Positions 26,516 to 34,553 of a stretch of 64,000 bases of DNA are shown piece after piece. Numbering within the stretch: position 1 is the stretch's first letter; every line of letters starts with the position of its first letter. The notes under the pieces are model-generated. The model ran no database searches, was not told the DNA's origin, and worked only from the letters and a program-made list of their open reading frames with translations. A program made the translations under genes and the position numbers. The DNA lies in the NCBI GenBank assembly GCA_001899715.1, contig MKWI01000020.1, forward strand, positions 1 to 64,000, in the 5' to 3' direction. The stretch comes from Sphingobium sp. 66-54. Its GTDB lineage: Bacteria > Pseudomonadota > Alphaproteobacteria > Sphingomonadales > Sphingomonadaceae.

Positions 26516-27946
26516 TCAGCCGGCACAACAGGAGAGCTTTGCCACGTCCTTGCGGAAAGCTTGCGCCGCGAGCTTCAACGCTTCGACCGTCGTCAGGTAG
26601 GGGAAGATCATCTCGCCAAGGGCGTCTGCCGTCATTCCGTGCTTGAGCGCCAACGCCAAAGTCTGGATGCTGTCCGCACCTTCGGGCGCAAGGATCTGTC
26701 CGCCGAGCAGCAGCCCGGTGTCGGCGTCGGCGACCAGCTTGACAAGCCCGCGCGTATCGCGGGCGGCGAGCGCACGAGGCACCTGGTCGAGCGAAATCAC
26801 CGACGTTTCAACGGCAAAGCCCCGCTGCCTGGCCATGGCTTCGGTCAGTCCCACTCCTGCGACCTGTGGATCCGTGAACACGACCCACGGCATTGCGCTG
26901 TTGTCGTAGGCGAGGCTGTCGCCGTTCAGCGCATTGAGCGCGGCAAGCCTTGCCCCATAGGCCGCCATATAGACGAACTGGTCGCGGTCGGTGACGTCGC
27001 CAGCGGCGTAGACTCCCGCCTTTGACGTGCGCATGCGGTCATCGATGATGATGGCGCCGCGTGCATCTTGAGCGACGCCGGCGTATGGCAACTCCAAAGC
27101 TTCGGTATTGGGCGTGCGGCCTGTGGCGACCAGCAGCCGTTCGGCCTTGAGTTCGTGTCGCCGGCGCCCATCCTCGACACAGACGGTAACGCCCCTCTCG
27201 TCTTCCCGGCAGGCGTCGTACGTAATTCCGCAATGGAGCCCGATGCCCTCGGACCGGAACGCTTCCGAGAGCGCGGCGGACACGTCTGGCTCCACCTGTG
27301 GCAGCAGCCGCGACCTGCAAGCCACGGTGACATCGACGCCCATGCGGCGCATCATCTGGGCAAGCTCGGCGCCAACATATCCGCCGCCGACGACGATCAG
27401 GCTTCTTGGCAGATCCTTGAGGTCTAGCAGCGATGTGCTGGTCAGATAGTTGACCTTCTCGATGCCCGGTATCGACGGCACGGCGGGCCGGCCGCCAGTG
27501 GCGATGACGATCTTGCCGGCTGCAACGGGCGTATCGTTGACGATGACACCTGCGCCGTTCAACCGCGCGCGCCCTTCGAGATAGGTGATGCCGTCATATT
27601 CAGACAGAAGGTCGATATATTTCTTCTGCCGCAACATCCCAACGAGATCGTCCTTGGCCGCGATCAGGCGGCGCCAGTCGGTAAGCTGTGCATCACCGGC
27701 AAGGCCGGGAAACCGTCCCGCTGCGCGCGCATCGTGAAGCGCTTCGGCCGCGCGAATCATGGTCTTTGACGGCACGCAGCCGACGTTGACGCAAGTGCCG
27801 CCGATAGTGCCGTGGCCGACGAGGACCACTTTTGCGCCCTGCTCGGCTGCGGTTATCGCTGTGGAGAAACCTGCCGACCCTGCGCCTATGACAGCAAGGT
27901 CATAGCTTCCCTTCCGGTTCACATGGCGAACGCCGATACCAGCCAT
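26516..27946 (-). CDS. merA: Mercuric reductase lacking the N-terminal metal domain
   Basis: A 476-residue flavoprotein disulfide oxidoreductase that reduces Hg(II) to Hg(0) with NADPH. It has the FAD motif (DLAVIGAGSAGFSTAITAAEQG), the redox pair GGTCVNVGCVPSKTMIR, the NADPH fold (LIVVGGGYVGAELAQMM) and the C-terminal mercury-binding Cys pair (KLSCCAG). The HMA-like N-terminal domain of many MerA proteins is absent. The track start is 38 codons too early and overlaps merP; the ATG at 27946 is 10 bp after the merP stop. Confidence 0.95.
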   Translation of the reverse strand: MAGIGVRHVNRKGSYDLAVIGAGSAGFSTAITAAEQGAKVVLVGHGTIGGTCVNVGCVPSKTMIRAAEALHDARAAGRFPGLAGDAQLTDWRRLIAAKDDLVGMLRQKKYIDLLSEYDGITYLEGRARLNGAGVIVNDTPVAAGKIVIATGGRPAVPSIPGIEKVNYLTSTSLLDLKDLPRSLIVVGGGYVGAELAQMMRRMGVDVTVACRSRLLPQVEPDVSAALSEAFRSEGIGLHCGITYDACREDERGVTVCVEDGRRRHELKAERLLVATGRTPNTEALELPYAGVAQDARGAIIIDDRMRTSKAGVYAAGDVTDRDQFVYMAAYGARLAALNALNGDSLAYDNSAMPWVVFTDPQVAGVGLTEAMARQRGFAVETSVISLDQVPRALAARDTRGLVKLVADADTGLLLGGQILAPEGADSIQTLALALKHGMTADALGEMIFPYLTTVEALKLAAQAFRKDVAKLSCCAG

Positions 27947-27956
27947 ATCAGTCCAA

Positions 27957-28289
27957 TCAGTTCTTCGCGATTGCCGGGTAACCGGCATTGGTCGATGCGG
28001 CGGCGATCGCCTTGAGCGTCGTGATAGATGAATCAAACACGACGGTCGCGGTCTTGGCATCGAAATCGACAGCGACCGATCGCACGCCGCGCACGTGCTC
28101 CATCGCCGATTTGACCGTTACCGGGCAAAGCGCACAAGTCATGTTCCGGATCACGAAAGTCGCCGTCCGTGTGGCCTCAGTCCGTGCTGCTGCCGGTTGC
28201 GCGGCAAGCGGTGATAGAACGCTCACGAACGGGATCGAAGCAGCGCCCAGAGCGAGTGCGCCAGCGGCAATAATGACGGGATGTTTCAT
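27957..28289 (-). CDS. merP: MerP periplasmic mercury-binding protein
   Basis: A 110-residue exported HMA-domain protein that passes Hg(II) to MerT. The start at 28289 has an AGGAGA box and a signal peptide (MKHPVIIAAGALALGAASIPFVSVL). The metal site reads NMTCALCPVTVK, with Leu in place of the usual second Ala (MTCAAC), as in several alphaproteobacterial MerPs. The order is merT-merP-merA with short gaps. Confidence 0.92.
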   Translation of the reverse strand: MKHPVIIAAGALALGAASIPFVSVLSPLAAQPAAARTEATRTATFVIRNMTCALCPVTVKSAMEHVRGVRSVAVDFDAKTATVVFDSSITTLKAIAAASTNAGYPAIAKN

Positions 28290-28300
28290 GTCAGCTTCTC

Positions 28301-28693
28301 CTAATAGAATAGCGGCGCCCACCAATTGATCGTCAGGGCCAGGGCGACCAGCAGCGTCGCCAGCCAGAGGACGGTCTTGATGATCAGTGAGGACTCCGGC
28401 CGCGCGCAGTACGATCCATCCACACAGGCCGGCTTGGCCTTGAAATAGACCTGCCGGAAGCCAAGCCCGATGAAGATGACGGCCACGGCCGCGAAATAGG
28501 GCTTGTAGGGCTCGAACGCGGTGAGGGTTCCGATCCAGGCGCCGGAAATGCCCAACGTCAAAAGCAGGAGTGGCGCGATGCAGCAGGTCGATGCGAGGAC
28601 CGCGCCAATGACGCCGCCGGTCGCGAACAGGGTCTGCTTTCGCTTTTCGGTTGGCGTATTCAGCCCCGTCGTTTCGACATCGTTATAGCTCAT
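28301..28693 (-). CDS. merT: MerT mercuric ion transporter
   Basis: A 130-residue inner-membrane protein with three helices. The first helix carries the vicinal Cys pair (ASTCCIAPLLLLTLG), and the cytoplasmic loop has the second Cys pair (PACVDGSYCARP). It brings Hg(II) into the cell for MerA. It is first in the mer operon, 30 bases downstream of the mer -10 box. Confidence 0.93.
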   Translation of the reverse strand: MSYNDVETTGLNTPTEKRKQTLFATGGVIGAVLASTCCIAPLLLLTLGISGAWIGTLTAFEPYKPYFAAVAVIFIGLGFRQVYFKAKPACVDGSYCARPESSLIIKTVLWLATLLVALALTINWWAPLFY

Positions 28694-28723
28694 GCGACTC
28701 GGCCTCGCTTTTGATTCGATATG

Positions 28724-28754
28724 AGCCTAAGGTCTGTAGTAGATACAGACTCAA
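28724..28754 (-). promoter_or_regulatory. mer operator/promoter
   Basis: The dyad GTCTGTA-GTAGA-TACAGAC at 28732-28750 lies in the 19-base spacer between -35 TTGAGT (28754-28749) and -10 TAGGCT (28729-28724) on the merT strand. This is the standard MerR promoter geometry. The divergent merR start lies 14 bp beyond the -35. Confidence 0.85.
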
Positions 28755-28767
28755 GAGGTTTTTCTGA

Positions 28768-29181
28768 ATGAGCCATCCTGCCTTGGGAATGCGCTTGCAG
28801 CGCGCCGATTTGGCGAAAGCCACGGGCTGCAATCTCGAAACCATCCGCTACTATGAAAAGACCGCATTGCTCGCCGAGCCGCTGCGCAGCGCCAAGGGCT
28901 ATCGCCTCTACGGCGAGAACGACGTTCGTCGCCTTCGCTTCATCATGCGCGCGCGTGCGCTCGGCTTCACGATCGAGGAAATTCGCGGCCTGCTCACGCT
29001 GGTTGACGGCGGCACGCAGACCTGCGCCGAAGTGAAGGCGCGCACCGAACTGCATCTGGCCGACGTACGTGCGAAGATCGCCGACCTTCGCCGGATCGAG
29101 ACCATCCTTGCCAAAACCGCGGCGCAATGTTCGGGCGATGCCGTTCCGCAGTGCGCGGTTCTCGAAGCGCTGGCTGCATGA
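28768..29181 (+). CDS. merR: MerR mercury-responsive regulator
   Basis: A 137-residue MerR-family activator divergent from merTPA. The winged helix reads LQRADLAKATGCNLETIRYYEKTALL. The three mercury-binding Cys are in QTCAEVKA and QCSGDAVPQC. The loop has seven residues between the last two Cys, one fewer than in Tn501 MerR. ATG codons at 28768 and 28789 are both possible starts. Confidence 0.92.
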   Translation: MSHPALGMRLQRADLAKATGCNLETIRYYEKTALLAEPLRSAKGYRLYGENDVRRLRFIMRARALGFTIEEIRGLLTLVDGGTQTCAEVKARTELHLADVRAKIADLRRIETILAKTAAQCSGDAVPQCAVLEALAA

Positions 29182-29365
29182 ATGCTGTCATTCCAACGCG
29201 GAGATGCCGGCGACCGATTTCTAATGTACCCAAATTTTCGAAGGGAAAGGAGTGTGAAACAGGACATCAGGCGTAGCGTGAGACGGGATTCCTGGTGTCC
29301 ATTAGTTGAAGGGCGGTGCGTGGGTTTGCGGGTTGGGACTGCGCTCGCGGCCGTAACAGGGGTCT

Positions 29366-30118
29366 ATGCGACTTGCATTGGTGGAGTTACTTGGTGACAG
29401 CATTCTAACGGCATCCTCGATCGACGATCTACACGAGGCTTTGGCGCGCGCGGCCGGCGACATGGGTTTCGATCGTTTTGCGCTTTCGCTTGAAATCGGC
29501 TGCGGCGCCGACAGCGGCGCATCCTTGCTGGTCCATGATTATCCGGCAAGCTGGGCCGATGTGTATATCGGCTTCAATCTGGCGGCGACCGATCCGGTCC
29601 GCCGCGCGGCGGAGCGCAGCGTGTTGGGCTTCGGCTGGCAAAATATCCTCGACCTGGTTCCCATGACCGACATGGAAAGAACCACCTTCGAGACCGGACG
29701 ACGGCATGGCCTTGCCGACGGATTCACCGTCCCGCGACACCTCCCCGGCGACGTCATCGGATCGTGCTCGTTCGTTACCGGCCTTGGTAAATCACTCCCG
29801 CAGGCAATGCTGATCGTTGCCGAAATGCTCGGCGCAATGGCCATCGCCAGCGCAAGGCGGCTCTCGGGATGGACGGGCCGGTCGGCACACTCAAGGTTGA
29901 CCGACCGGCAGCGCGACTGCGTCCTTTGGGCTGCGCGCGGCAAGACGGACTGGGAGATCTCACGGATTCTCGGCATCAGCCATGAAACGGTGATCCAGCA
30001 CCTCAAGGACGCCCGCGAACGCTACGATACACACAAGCGCGCGTCGCTGATCCTTTACGCCTTGTACGACGGCCTCATCAGCTTCGCCGACATTTTCCGC
30101 TGGCGGATACGACACTGA
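29366..30118 (+). CDS. luxR: LuxR-type acyl-homoserine lactone receptor/regulator
   Basis: A 250-residue quorum-sensing regulator. The N-terminal autoinducer-binding domain keeps the ligand-contact residues in SWADVYIGFNLAATDPVRRAAE (Trp, Tyr, Asp-Pro) and the later FGW. The C-terminal HTH is LTDRQRDCVLWAARGKTDWEISRILGIS. An AGGGG stretch lies just before the ATG. It is directly upstream of luxI on the same strand. Conjugation of many alphaproteobacterial elements is controlled by such pairs, which may hold here. Confidence 0.92.
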   Translation: MRLALVELLGDSILTASSIDDLHEALARAAGDMGFDRFALSLEIGCGADSGASLLVHDYPASWADVYIGFNLAATDPVRRAAERSVLGFGWQNILDLVPMTDMERTTFETGRRHGLADGFTVPRHLPGDVIGSCSFVTGLGKSLPQAMLIVAEMLGAMAIASARRLSGWTGRSAHSRLTDRQRDCVLWAARGKTDWEISRILGISHETVIQHLKDARERYDTHKRASLILYALYDGLISFADIFRWRIRH

Positions 30119-30226
30119 AGTTCGATTCCTGCGGTTTCGTCCCGCGTCTCTCCCCATTTCTTGGTATGGGCCGCTGGTAGGCAACGATGTTCTTTCCTGC
30201 GTGGCTTCAACCACGGAGGGACTGTT

Positions 30227-30853
30227 ATGCCAGAGGAGATCGGGGAACGGATCGAAGTTGACGAGGACAGCGCGCTGCGGGCGATGTTCCGGGCGCGTAA
30301 GGAGGTCTTCATCGATCTTCTGAAATGGGATCTGCCCGTCCTTGCAGACGAGTTCGAGGTCGATCAGTTCGACCGCCAAGCAGAATATCTCATCCTGCTC
30401 GAACAGGGCGTCAAGCATCGTGCGTCTACGCGATTGCTGCGGACCGACCAGCCCCATCTGCTCGGTAATCTTTATCCCCATCTGTGCGCGGGTCCGGTGC
30501 CGGCTGGCACCACCATTCGCGAGATCACCCGTTTTTGCCTCGACCGTCACCAGCGAGCGCCCGAGCGGCGCAGCGCCCGCAACCAGCTCGTCACCGCACT
30601 TGCGGAGCATGCGCTGGCGACGGGTATCACGGCCTACACCGGTGTCGCCGAGCAGGAGTGGTTCGAGCAGATCCGGCATTTCGGCTGGGACTGCAAAGCA
30701 TTGGGGCAGCCCGTCGTTCACGAGGGGCGCCGCCTCATCGGGCTTCACATCCGGATCGACAGCGATACGATCAAGGGCTTGCGGGCCAGTGGTGTATATG
30801 AAGCGCCAAAGCTGATGTTGACGGCCCCGCGCACAGGCGGGAGCGGCCGATGA
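30227..30853 (+). CDS. luxI: LuxI-type acyl-homoserine lactone synthase
   Basis: A 208-residue autoinducer synthase. The conserved residues are present: RKEVFIDLLKWDL (Arg, Phe, Trp), DQFD, ASTRLLRT and REITRFCL. The listed start is 22 codons too early; the ATG at 30227 has GGAGGG upstream. The stop overlaps the phyH start by 4 bp, so the dioxygenase is co-translated with the synthase. The acyl chain made cannot be read from the sequence. No convincing lux box was found in the 108-bp luxR-luxI gap. Confidence 0.92.
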   Translation: MPEEIGERIEVDEDSALRAMFRARKEVFIDLLKWDLPVLADEFEVDQFDRQAEYLILLEQGVKHRASTRLLRTDQPHLLGNLYPHLCAGPVPAGTTIREITRFCLDRHQRAPERRSARNQLVTALAEHALATGITAYTGVAEQEWFEQIRHFGWDCKALGQPVVHEGRRLIGLHIRIDSDTIKGLRASGVYEAPKLMLTAPRTGGSGR

Positions 30854-31725
30854 ACAACCTCGTTCCTCTCCGCCGCGCCGAGCCGGCCTGGACCGATCAG
30901 CTCCGCACCGAGGGCTATTGCATCATTCCCGATGCTTTGCCGGTCGGAGCCATTGCCGCGCTCGAAGCCGATCTTGATCCGGTCTTCGCGGCAACGCCCT
31001 TCTGCCGGGGCCGCTTCTATGGCGAGCGGACCAAGCGCTTCGGCTCCCTGCTCAGGCGTTCGCCCCACGCGGCGCAGCTCGTCCTCAATCCGATGATCCT
31101 TTCGATGGTCGAGGAGATTCTGGTGCCGGCCTGCGACCGGATTCAGCTCAACGTGGCGCAAGCCATCGAGATCCATCCCGGCGAAATGCGCCAGTTTCCG
31201 CACCGCGATCACGATATGTGGCAGGGCGAAAAGGGAAATCACGAATATCTCGTCAATGTGATCTGGCCGCTGACGTCCTTCACGCGCGAAAACGGCGCGA
31301 CACAGATCTACCCCGGCAGCCATGGGCCGAAAGGCATGGCACGCGAGGAAACAGGTAAGCCGATCATCGCCGAATGCGGTCCCGGCTCAGCCATCTGTTT
31401 TCTGGGTTCGACGGCGCATGGCGCGGGCGCAAATCGAACCGACCATGTGCGGCGCGGTATCGTGATCGGTTACTGCCTTGGCTGGCTCAAGCCCTATGAG
31501 AACCAGTGGCTCGCCTATCCGCCCGAGGTCGCTCGCACCTTCCCGCCCGAACTGTCCGCCCTCGCGGGCTATAGGCAGCACCGGCCCAATCTCGGCAATT
31601 TCGAGGGTCAATGCCCGTCGATCCTGCTCGGCAAGGACGTACCTGAACATATCGGGGCGATCGACGCGCTCAGGCCCGATCAGGCAGCGATGATAGAAGG
31701 CTTCGGTCAATCGGTCGGGGGCTGA
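30850..31725 (+). CDS. Phytanoyl-CoA dioxygenase (PhyH) family protein coupled to luxI
   Basis: A 291-residue Fe(II)/2-oxoglutarate-dependent oxygenase of the PhyH family. The iron ligands appear as FPHRDHDMWQ (HxD) and the distal His in STAHGAGANRT; the Arg for 2-oxoglutarate is probably in HVRRGIVIGY. It overlaps luxI by 4 bp. As far as I recall, a luxI-phyH arrangement recurs in sphingomonads. Hydroxylating the signal or its fatty-acid precursor is a plausible but untested role. Confidence 0.85.
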   Translation: MNNLVPLRRAEPAWTDQLRTEGYCIIPDALPVGAIAALEADLDPVFAATPFCRGRFYGERTKRFGSLLRRSPHAAQLVLNPMILSMVEEILVPACDRIQLNVAQAIEIHPGEMRQFPHRDHDMWQGEKGNHEYLVNVIWPLTSFTRENGATQIYPGSHGPKGMAREETGKPIIAECGPGSAICFLGSTAHGAGANRTDHVRRGIVIGYCLGWLKPYENQWLAYPPEVARTFPPELSALAGYRQHRPNLGNFEGQCPSILLGKDVPEHIGAIDALRPDQAAMIEGFGQSVGG

Positions 31726-31729
31726 ACAT

Positions 31730-32344
31730 ATGAGCCCGGCCTATGTTCTCGAGCCAACCTACGACACGCTCAGGCGGCGGCTGTTCACTGGCGTCTGGCC
31801 ATCGGGCCAGCGCCTTGAAGCCGCCCGGCTCGCTACAGAACTGGGCGTCAGCATGACGCCCGTGCGCGACAGCCTCAATCGACTTGCCGGCGAGCGGCTC
31901 GTCCATTCGTCGCCCGGCGAGGGCTTCCAGGTTCCCCTGCTCAGCGAGACCGAGCTTCGGGGACTGATAGACTGGCACCGCGCTCTCATCGGCGTTGCAC
32001 TTGGACGGTGCGGTGCAATCGCCATGTCCACGGATTTGCCGCAAGGCCATGACGGTATCGGCGAGCGCACGGCGATCCTGTTTACGGCAATCGCAAGTAC
32101 GGCCGGAAGCCTCGAGCTTCACTGGGCTCTCGGAAATGCCGCCGCGCGCCTCGGCTGTTATCGACGACATGAGGAAAACGTCCTCGATGGCGCCCATGCA
32201 GAACTGGCCGCTCTCGAAGCGCTTGTGCGTGAGGGAAAGCGGGCCGGGCTCGCGCGGGCAATCGAGCGGTATCATGATCGCCGCCACGCCGTTGCCGGTG
32301 ATCTGGTGCATGCTGCACGGTATGCAGGATCCTCTGATGCGTGA
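31730..32344 (+). CDS. GntR-family transcriptional regulator
   Basis: A 204-residue regulator with an N-terminal GntR winged helix (TYDTLRRRLFTGVWPSGQRLEAARLATELGVSMTPVRDSLNRLAGERLV). The C-terminal helical domain is FadR/FCD-like but short and lacks the usual set of metal-binding His, so a ligand is hard to guess. It follows phyH by 4 bp and probably belongs to the luxI-phyH transcript, giving a second level of control. Confidence 0.82.
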   Translation: MSPAYVLEPTYDTLRRRLFTGVWPSGQRLEAARLATELGVSMTPVRDSLNRLAGERLVHSSPGEGFQVPLLSETELRGLIDWHRALIGVALGRCGAIAMSTDLPQGHDGIGERTAILFTAIASTAGSLELHWALGNAAARLGCYRRHEENVLDGAHAELAALEALVREGKRAGLARAIERYHDRRHAVAGDLVHAARYAGSSDA

Positions 32345-32396
32345 AGCCACGTCACGGACGCCGTTCGACCTCACGACCGGGACTACGGGAAGGAAA

Positions 32397-32633
32397 ATGA
32401 TGACGAAGAAGAAGCTGATCCTCGCGGTGTTCACAGGCCCGTTCAGCCTCGCGGCCTGTTCCCAGGCCGCCCCGCGCAGCAGCGAATATTTCGCCGAGCA
32501 TCTGGACGAGGCTCGCCAGGTCGTCGCCGGCTGCCGCGACGGGACAATGCGCGGCGAAGAGTGCGCGAATGCGAACCTGGCCGTCGAGGAGGCCGATGCG
32601 AAGGAGCGGTTCAGGCGTTTCAGGGGCCGCTGA
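32397..32633 (+). CDS. eexN: EexN-family entry-exclusion lipoprotein
   Basis: A 78-residue lipoprotein with a signal peptide ending in the lipobox SLAACS. The mature part SSEYFAEHLDEARQVVAGCRDGTMRGEECANANLAVEEA is typical of EexN proteins, which block redundant conjugative entry of the same element. The AAGGA box fits the ATG at 32397. It lies 13 kb from the trb operon but just behind the quorum-sensing genes, supporting a shared conjugative role. Confidence 0.75.
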   Translation: MMTKKKLILAVFTGPFSLAACSQAAPRSSEYFAEHLDEARQVVAGCRDGTMRGEECANANLAVEEADAKERFRRFRGR

Positions 32634-32644
32634 TCGATGCGCGG

Positions 32645-33034
32645 CTATCGAATGACCGAGACTTTCACGCTGGCGGCGTCAGCGATCGTCCGCCACGTCC
32701 TGTCCGCCGTGAGAGCGGGCAGCCCGTCGCGCAGCGCGAGCGCCAGGCAGAATCTGTCGCCAAGCGACAAGCCTGCCTCGGCCGTCACGGCCCTCAGCCT
32801 TCCGGCGATGGTCGCAAGGGCCTGGTCCGCCTCGACAATGATCATCGGCAAGGGATGCAGCATGGCATCGACTTCGCTGGCAGGCATGCCCGCGTGAATG
32901 AAGTGGCTCACGACCTCGGCATAGTTGACCGAGGTCATGCGCGATGTAGCGATCGCGTCGGCCACCTTTCCGGCTCCGGCTTCTTCTTTCAGCAATGCCA
33001 GCAGCGCCGAAGCATCGAGGACCGCTTCGCTCAC
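32645..33034 (-). CDS. vapC: VapC-type PIN-domain RNase toxin
   Basis: A 129-residue PIN-domain protein. The acidic Mg-binding residues are visible in AVLDASALLALLKEE, SVNYAEVVSHF, LSLGDRFCLALAL and ALTADRTW. VapC toxins usually cut tRNA or rRNA. It overlaps the antitoxin gene by 4 bp. Confidence 0.9.
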   Translation of the reverse strand: MSEAVLDASALLALLKEEAGAGKVADAIATSRMTSVNYAEVVSHFIHAGMPASEVDAMLHPLPMIIVEADQALATIAGRLRAVTAEAGLSLGDRFCLALALRDGLPALTADRTWRTIADAASVKVSVIR

Positions 33035-33276
33035 TCGCCGGAATCCTCGCGGCGGCCCGCAAGGAACGCATCCACCGACGCCTCGGGTTTGCCGGCGGTA
33101 TATTTCTTGGCCAATGCCTGCGCATGCGCGATCGACTGGGCAACAGTCCGCAGGATCACGCCATCGGGCGTCTCTTCGACGAGCAGTGATCCGCCTCCAG
33201 CGAGGCCCAGGCGTTTGCGGATATCGGCGGGCAAGCTCATCCGGCCGTTCGGAGTGATGGTCACCTGAACCGTCAT
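33031..33276 (-). CDS. vapB: VapB/AbrB-type antitoxin
   Basis: An 81-residue protein with an N-terminal AbrB/MazE swapped-hairpin DNA-binding domain (VQVTITPNGRMSLPADIRKRLGLAGGGSLLVEE) and a C-terminal tail that would wrap the PIN toxin (AHAQALAKKYTAGKPEASVDAFLAGRR). It is upstream of vapC and overlaps it; such antitoxins autorepress the operon. Confidence 0.88.
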   Translation of the reverse strand: MTVQVTITPNGRMSLPADIRKRLGLAGGGSLLVEETPDGVILRTVAQSIAHAQALAKKYTAGKPEASVDAFLAGRREDSGE

Positions 33277-33437
33277 CGCGTACCTCTTAAACCCCTTCGT
33301 TCCATGAGTGCCGAAGCCAGTCGTTATCCAGTAGCACCATTATGCCATGAATATCCTTTCGTGTCTCGATTCAATTTTTGAGGCATGATTGGTGTTTCAT
33401 GGGTGCAAAGTGCGCCCTGTGCTGTTAGGTTGTCCCG

Positions 33438-34370
33438 ATGCGCACCGGCCTCGATCATCTTCCGGCACAGAAAAGACGCGAAATCGAGCGCGTCGTGCAG
33501 ATCATCTTCGAGGAGTTTGAAGATGCGCTGGCGCTCGCCACGCATCAATGGAAGAAGAAGGGCCGGATCGAGAAGATCATTCTCTATGGCAGCTATGCAC
33601 GCGGCGGCTGGGTCGATGAGCCGCATACGGCCAAGGGCTATCAATCGGATTTCGACCTGCTGATCATCGTCAATGACAAAAGGCTGACCGACCGGGTCGA
33701 TTATTGGCTGAAGCTGGAGGATCGGCTCAACCGCGAGCTGTCGATCACCAAGTCGCTCAAGACGCCGGTCAATTTCATCGTCCACACGCTGCAGGAAGTA
33801 AATGATGGCCTGGCGCACGGCCGCTATTTCTTCATGGATGTCGCACGCGACGGCGTCGCGCTCTACCAGTTCGAGGACAGCGAACTGCACAAGCCCAAGC
33901 CGAAGACGCCCGAGCAGGCGCTGGCTATGGCGACGGAATATTTCGAAGAGTGGTTCCCTGCCGCGATGCAGCGCTTCGAAATTTTCAAGGTGGGTCTCGA
34001 GAAAGGTTTCCTTAGACCGGCGGCATTCGATCTCCACCAATCCACCGAGTTCCTCTACCACTGCGTCCTTCTCGTCGCGACCTTCTACACGCCACATGTC
34101 CACAATCTCGGCTTCCTGCGCACCCAGGCCGAACGTCTCGACCTTCGGCTGGTCGATGCCTGGCCGCGCGAACGGAAGGCCGACCGGACGCTCTTCGAAA
34201 AGCTCAAGGAAGCCTATGTGAAGGCCCGCTATTCGAAGCATTACCGGATCAGCACCGAGCAGCTCGAATGGCTCGCGGCGCGCGTCGAGGAACTGGGCGG
34301 ACACGTCCATGCGATCTGCACTGAACGCCTCGTCGCCCTCGAACAGGATGTCACGCGGGAGGGATCGTAA
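33438..34370 (+). CDS. Nucleotidyltransferase-HEPN fusion protein
   Basis: A 310-residue protein. The N-terminal half is a MNT-type nucleotidyltransferase (IILYGSYARGGW, then QSDFDLLIIV). The C-terminal half is a HEPN domain; the family RNase motif may be the segment AYVKARYSKHYRIS. Separate MntA/HepT pairs are toxin-antitoxin modules in which the transferase AMPylates the HEPN RNase; this single-chain form may regulate itself. It lies beside VapBC and AbiE genes. A defence role is inferred. Confidence 0.82.
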   Translation: MRTGLDHLPAQKRREIERVVQIIFEEFEDALALATHQWKKKGRIEKIILYGSYARGGWVDEPHTAKGYQSDFDLLIIVNDKRLTDRVDYWLKLEDRLNRELSITKSLKTPVNFIVHTLQEVNDGLAHGRYFFMDVARDGVALYQFEDSELHKPKPKTPEQALAMATEYFEEWFPAAMQRFEIFKVGLEKGFLRPAAFDLHQSTEFLYHCVLLVATFYTPHVHNLGFLRTQAERLDLRLVDAWPRERKADRTLFEKLKEAYVKARYSKHYRISTEQLEWLAARVEELGGHVHAICTERLVALEQDVTREGS

Positions 34371-34400
34371 CCCTCCGGGGCCGGGACGCGCACGGCCCGG

Positions 34401-34418
34401 TCGCCGCGAATGCGGCGA
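34401..34418 (+). terminator. Hairpin after the MNT-HEPN gene
   Basis: TCGCCGC-GAAT-GCGGCGA is a perfect 7-bp stem with a 4-base loop, 30 bases after the MNT-HEPN stop, and is preceded by a second 6-bp hairpin (GGGCCG/CGGCCC, 34378-34398). No U-run follows, so termination is likely but not certain. Confidence 0.45.
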
Positions 34419-34502
34419 TAGAGCCCGACGACCGCAAGGCCGGCCCGCCCAATCAAGAACTGGCGTGACTGACCGCACCGGATTTGCAATTCACAATCCA
34501 CA

Positions 34503-34553
34503 ATGTTACAAAACCTCTAACTAAAACTGAATTTATTAGAGGTTTTGTAACAT
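34503..34553. promoter_or_regulatory. Long inverted repeat overlapping the abiEi start
   Basis: ATGTTACAAAACCTCTAA and TTAGAGGTTTTGTAACAT form perfect 18-bp arms separated by 15 A/T-rich bases. The right arm contains the GAGG ribosome site and runs into the ATG of abiEi. AbiEi antitoxins are known to repress their own promoter by binding inverted repeats, so this is the likely operator, and bound protein or an RNA hairpin would also hide the start. Confidence 0.8.

Noticed and set aside
29262-29300. Imperfect inverted repeat GGACATCAGG / CCTGGTGTCC upstream of luxR
   Set aside because: Nine of ten bases pair, but the 19-base spacer and lack of a second copy make an operator uncertain; not listed as a feature.
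30119-30226. lux box in the luxR-luxI gap
   Set aside because: Only a poor dyad (around TTGGTATGGG...GGTAGGCAA) was seen, without the usual CTG/CAG symmetry.
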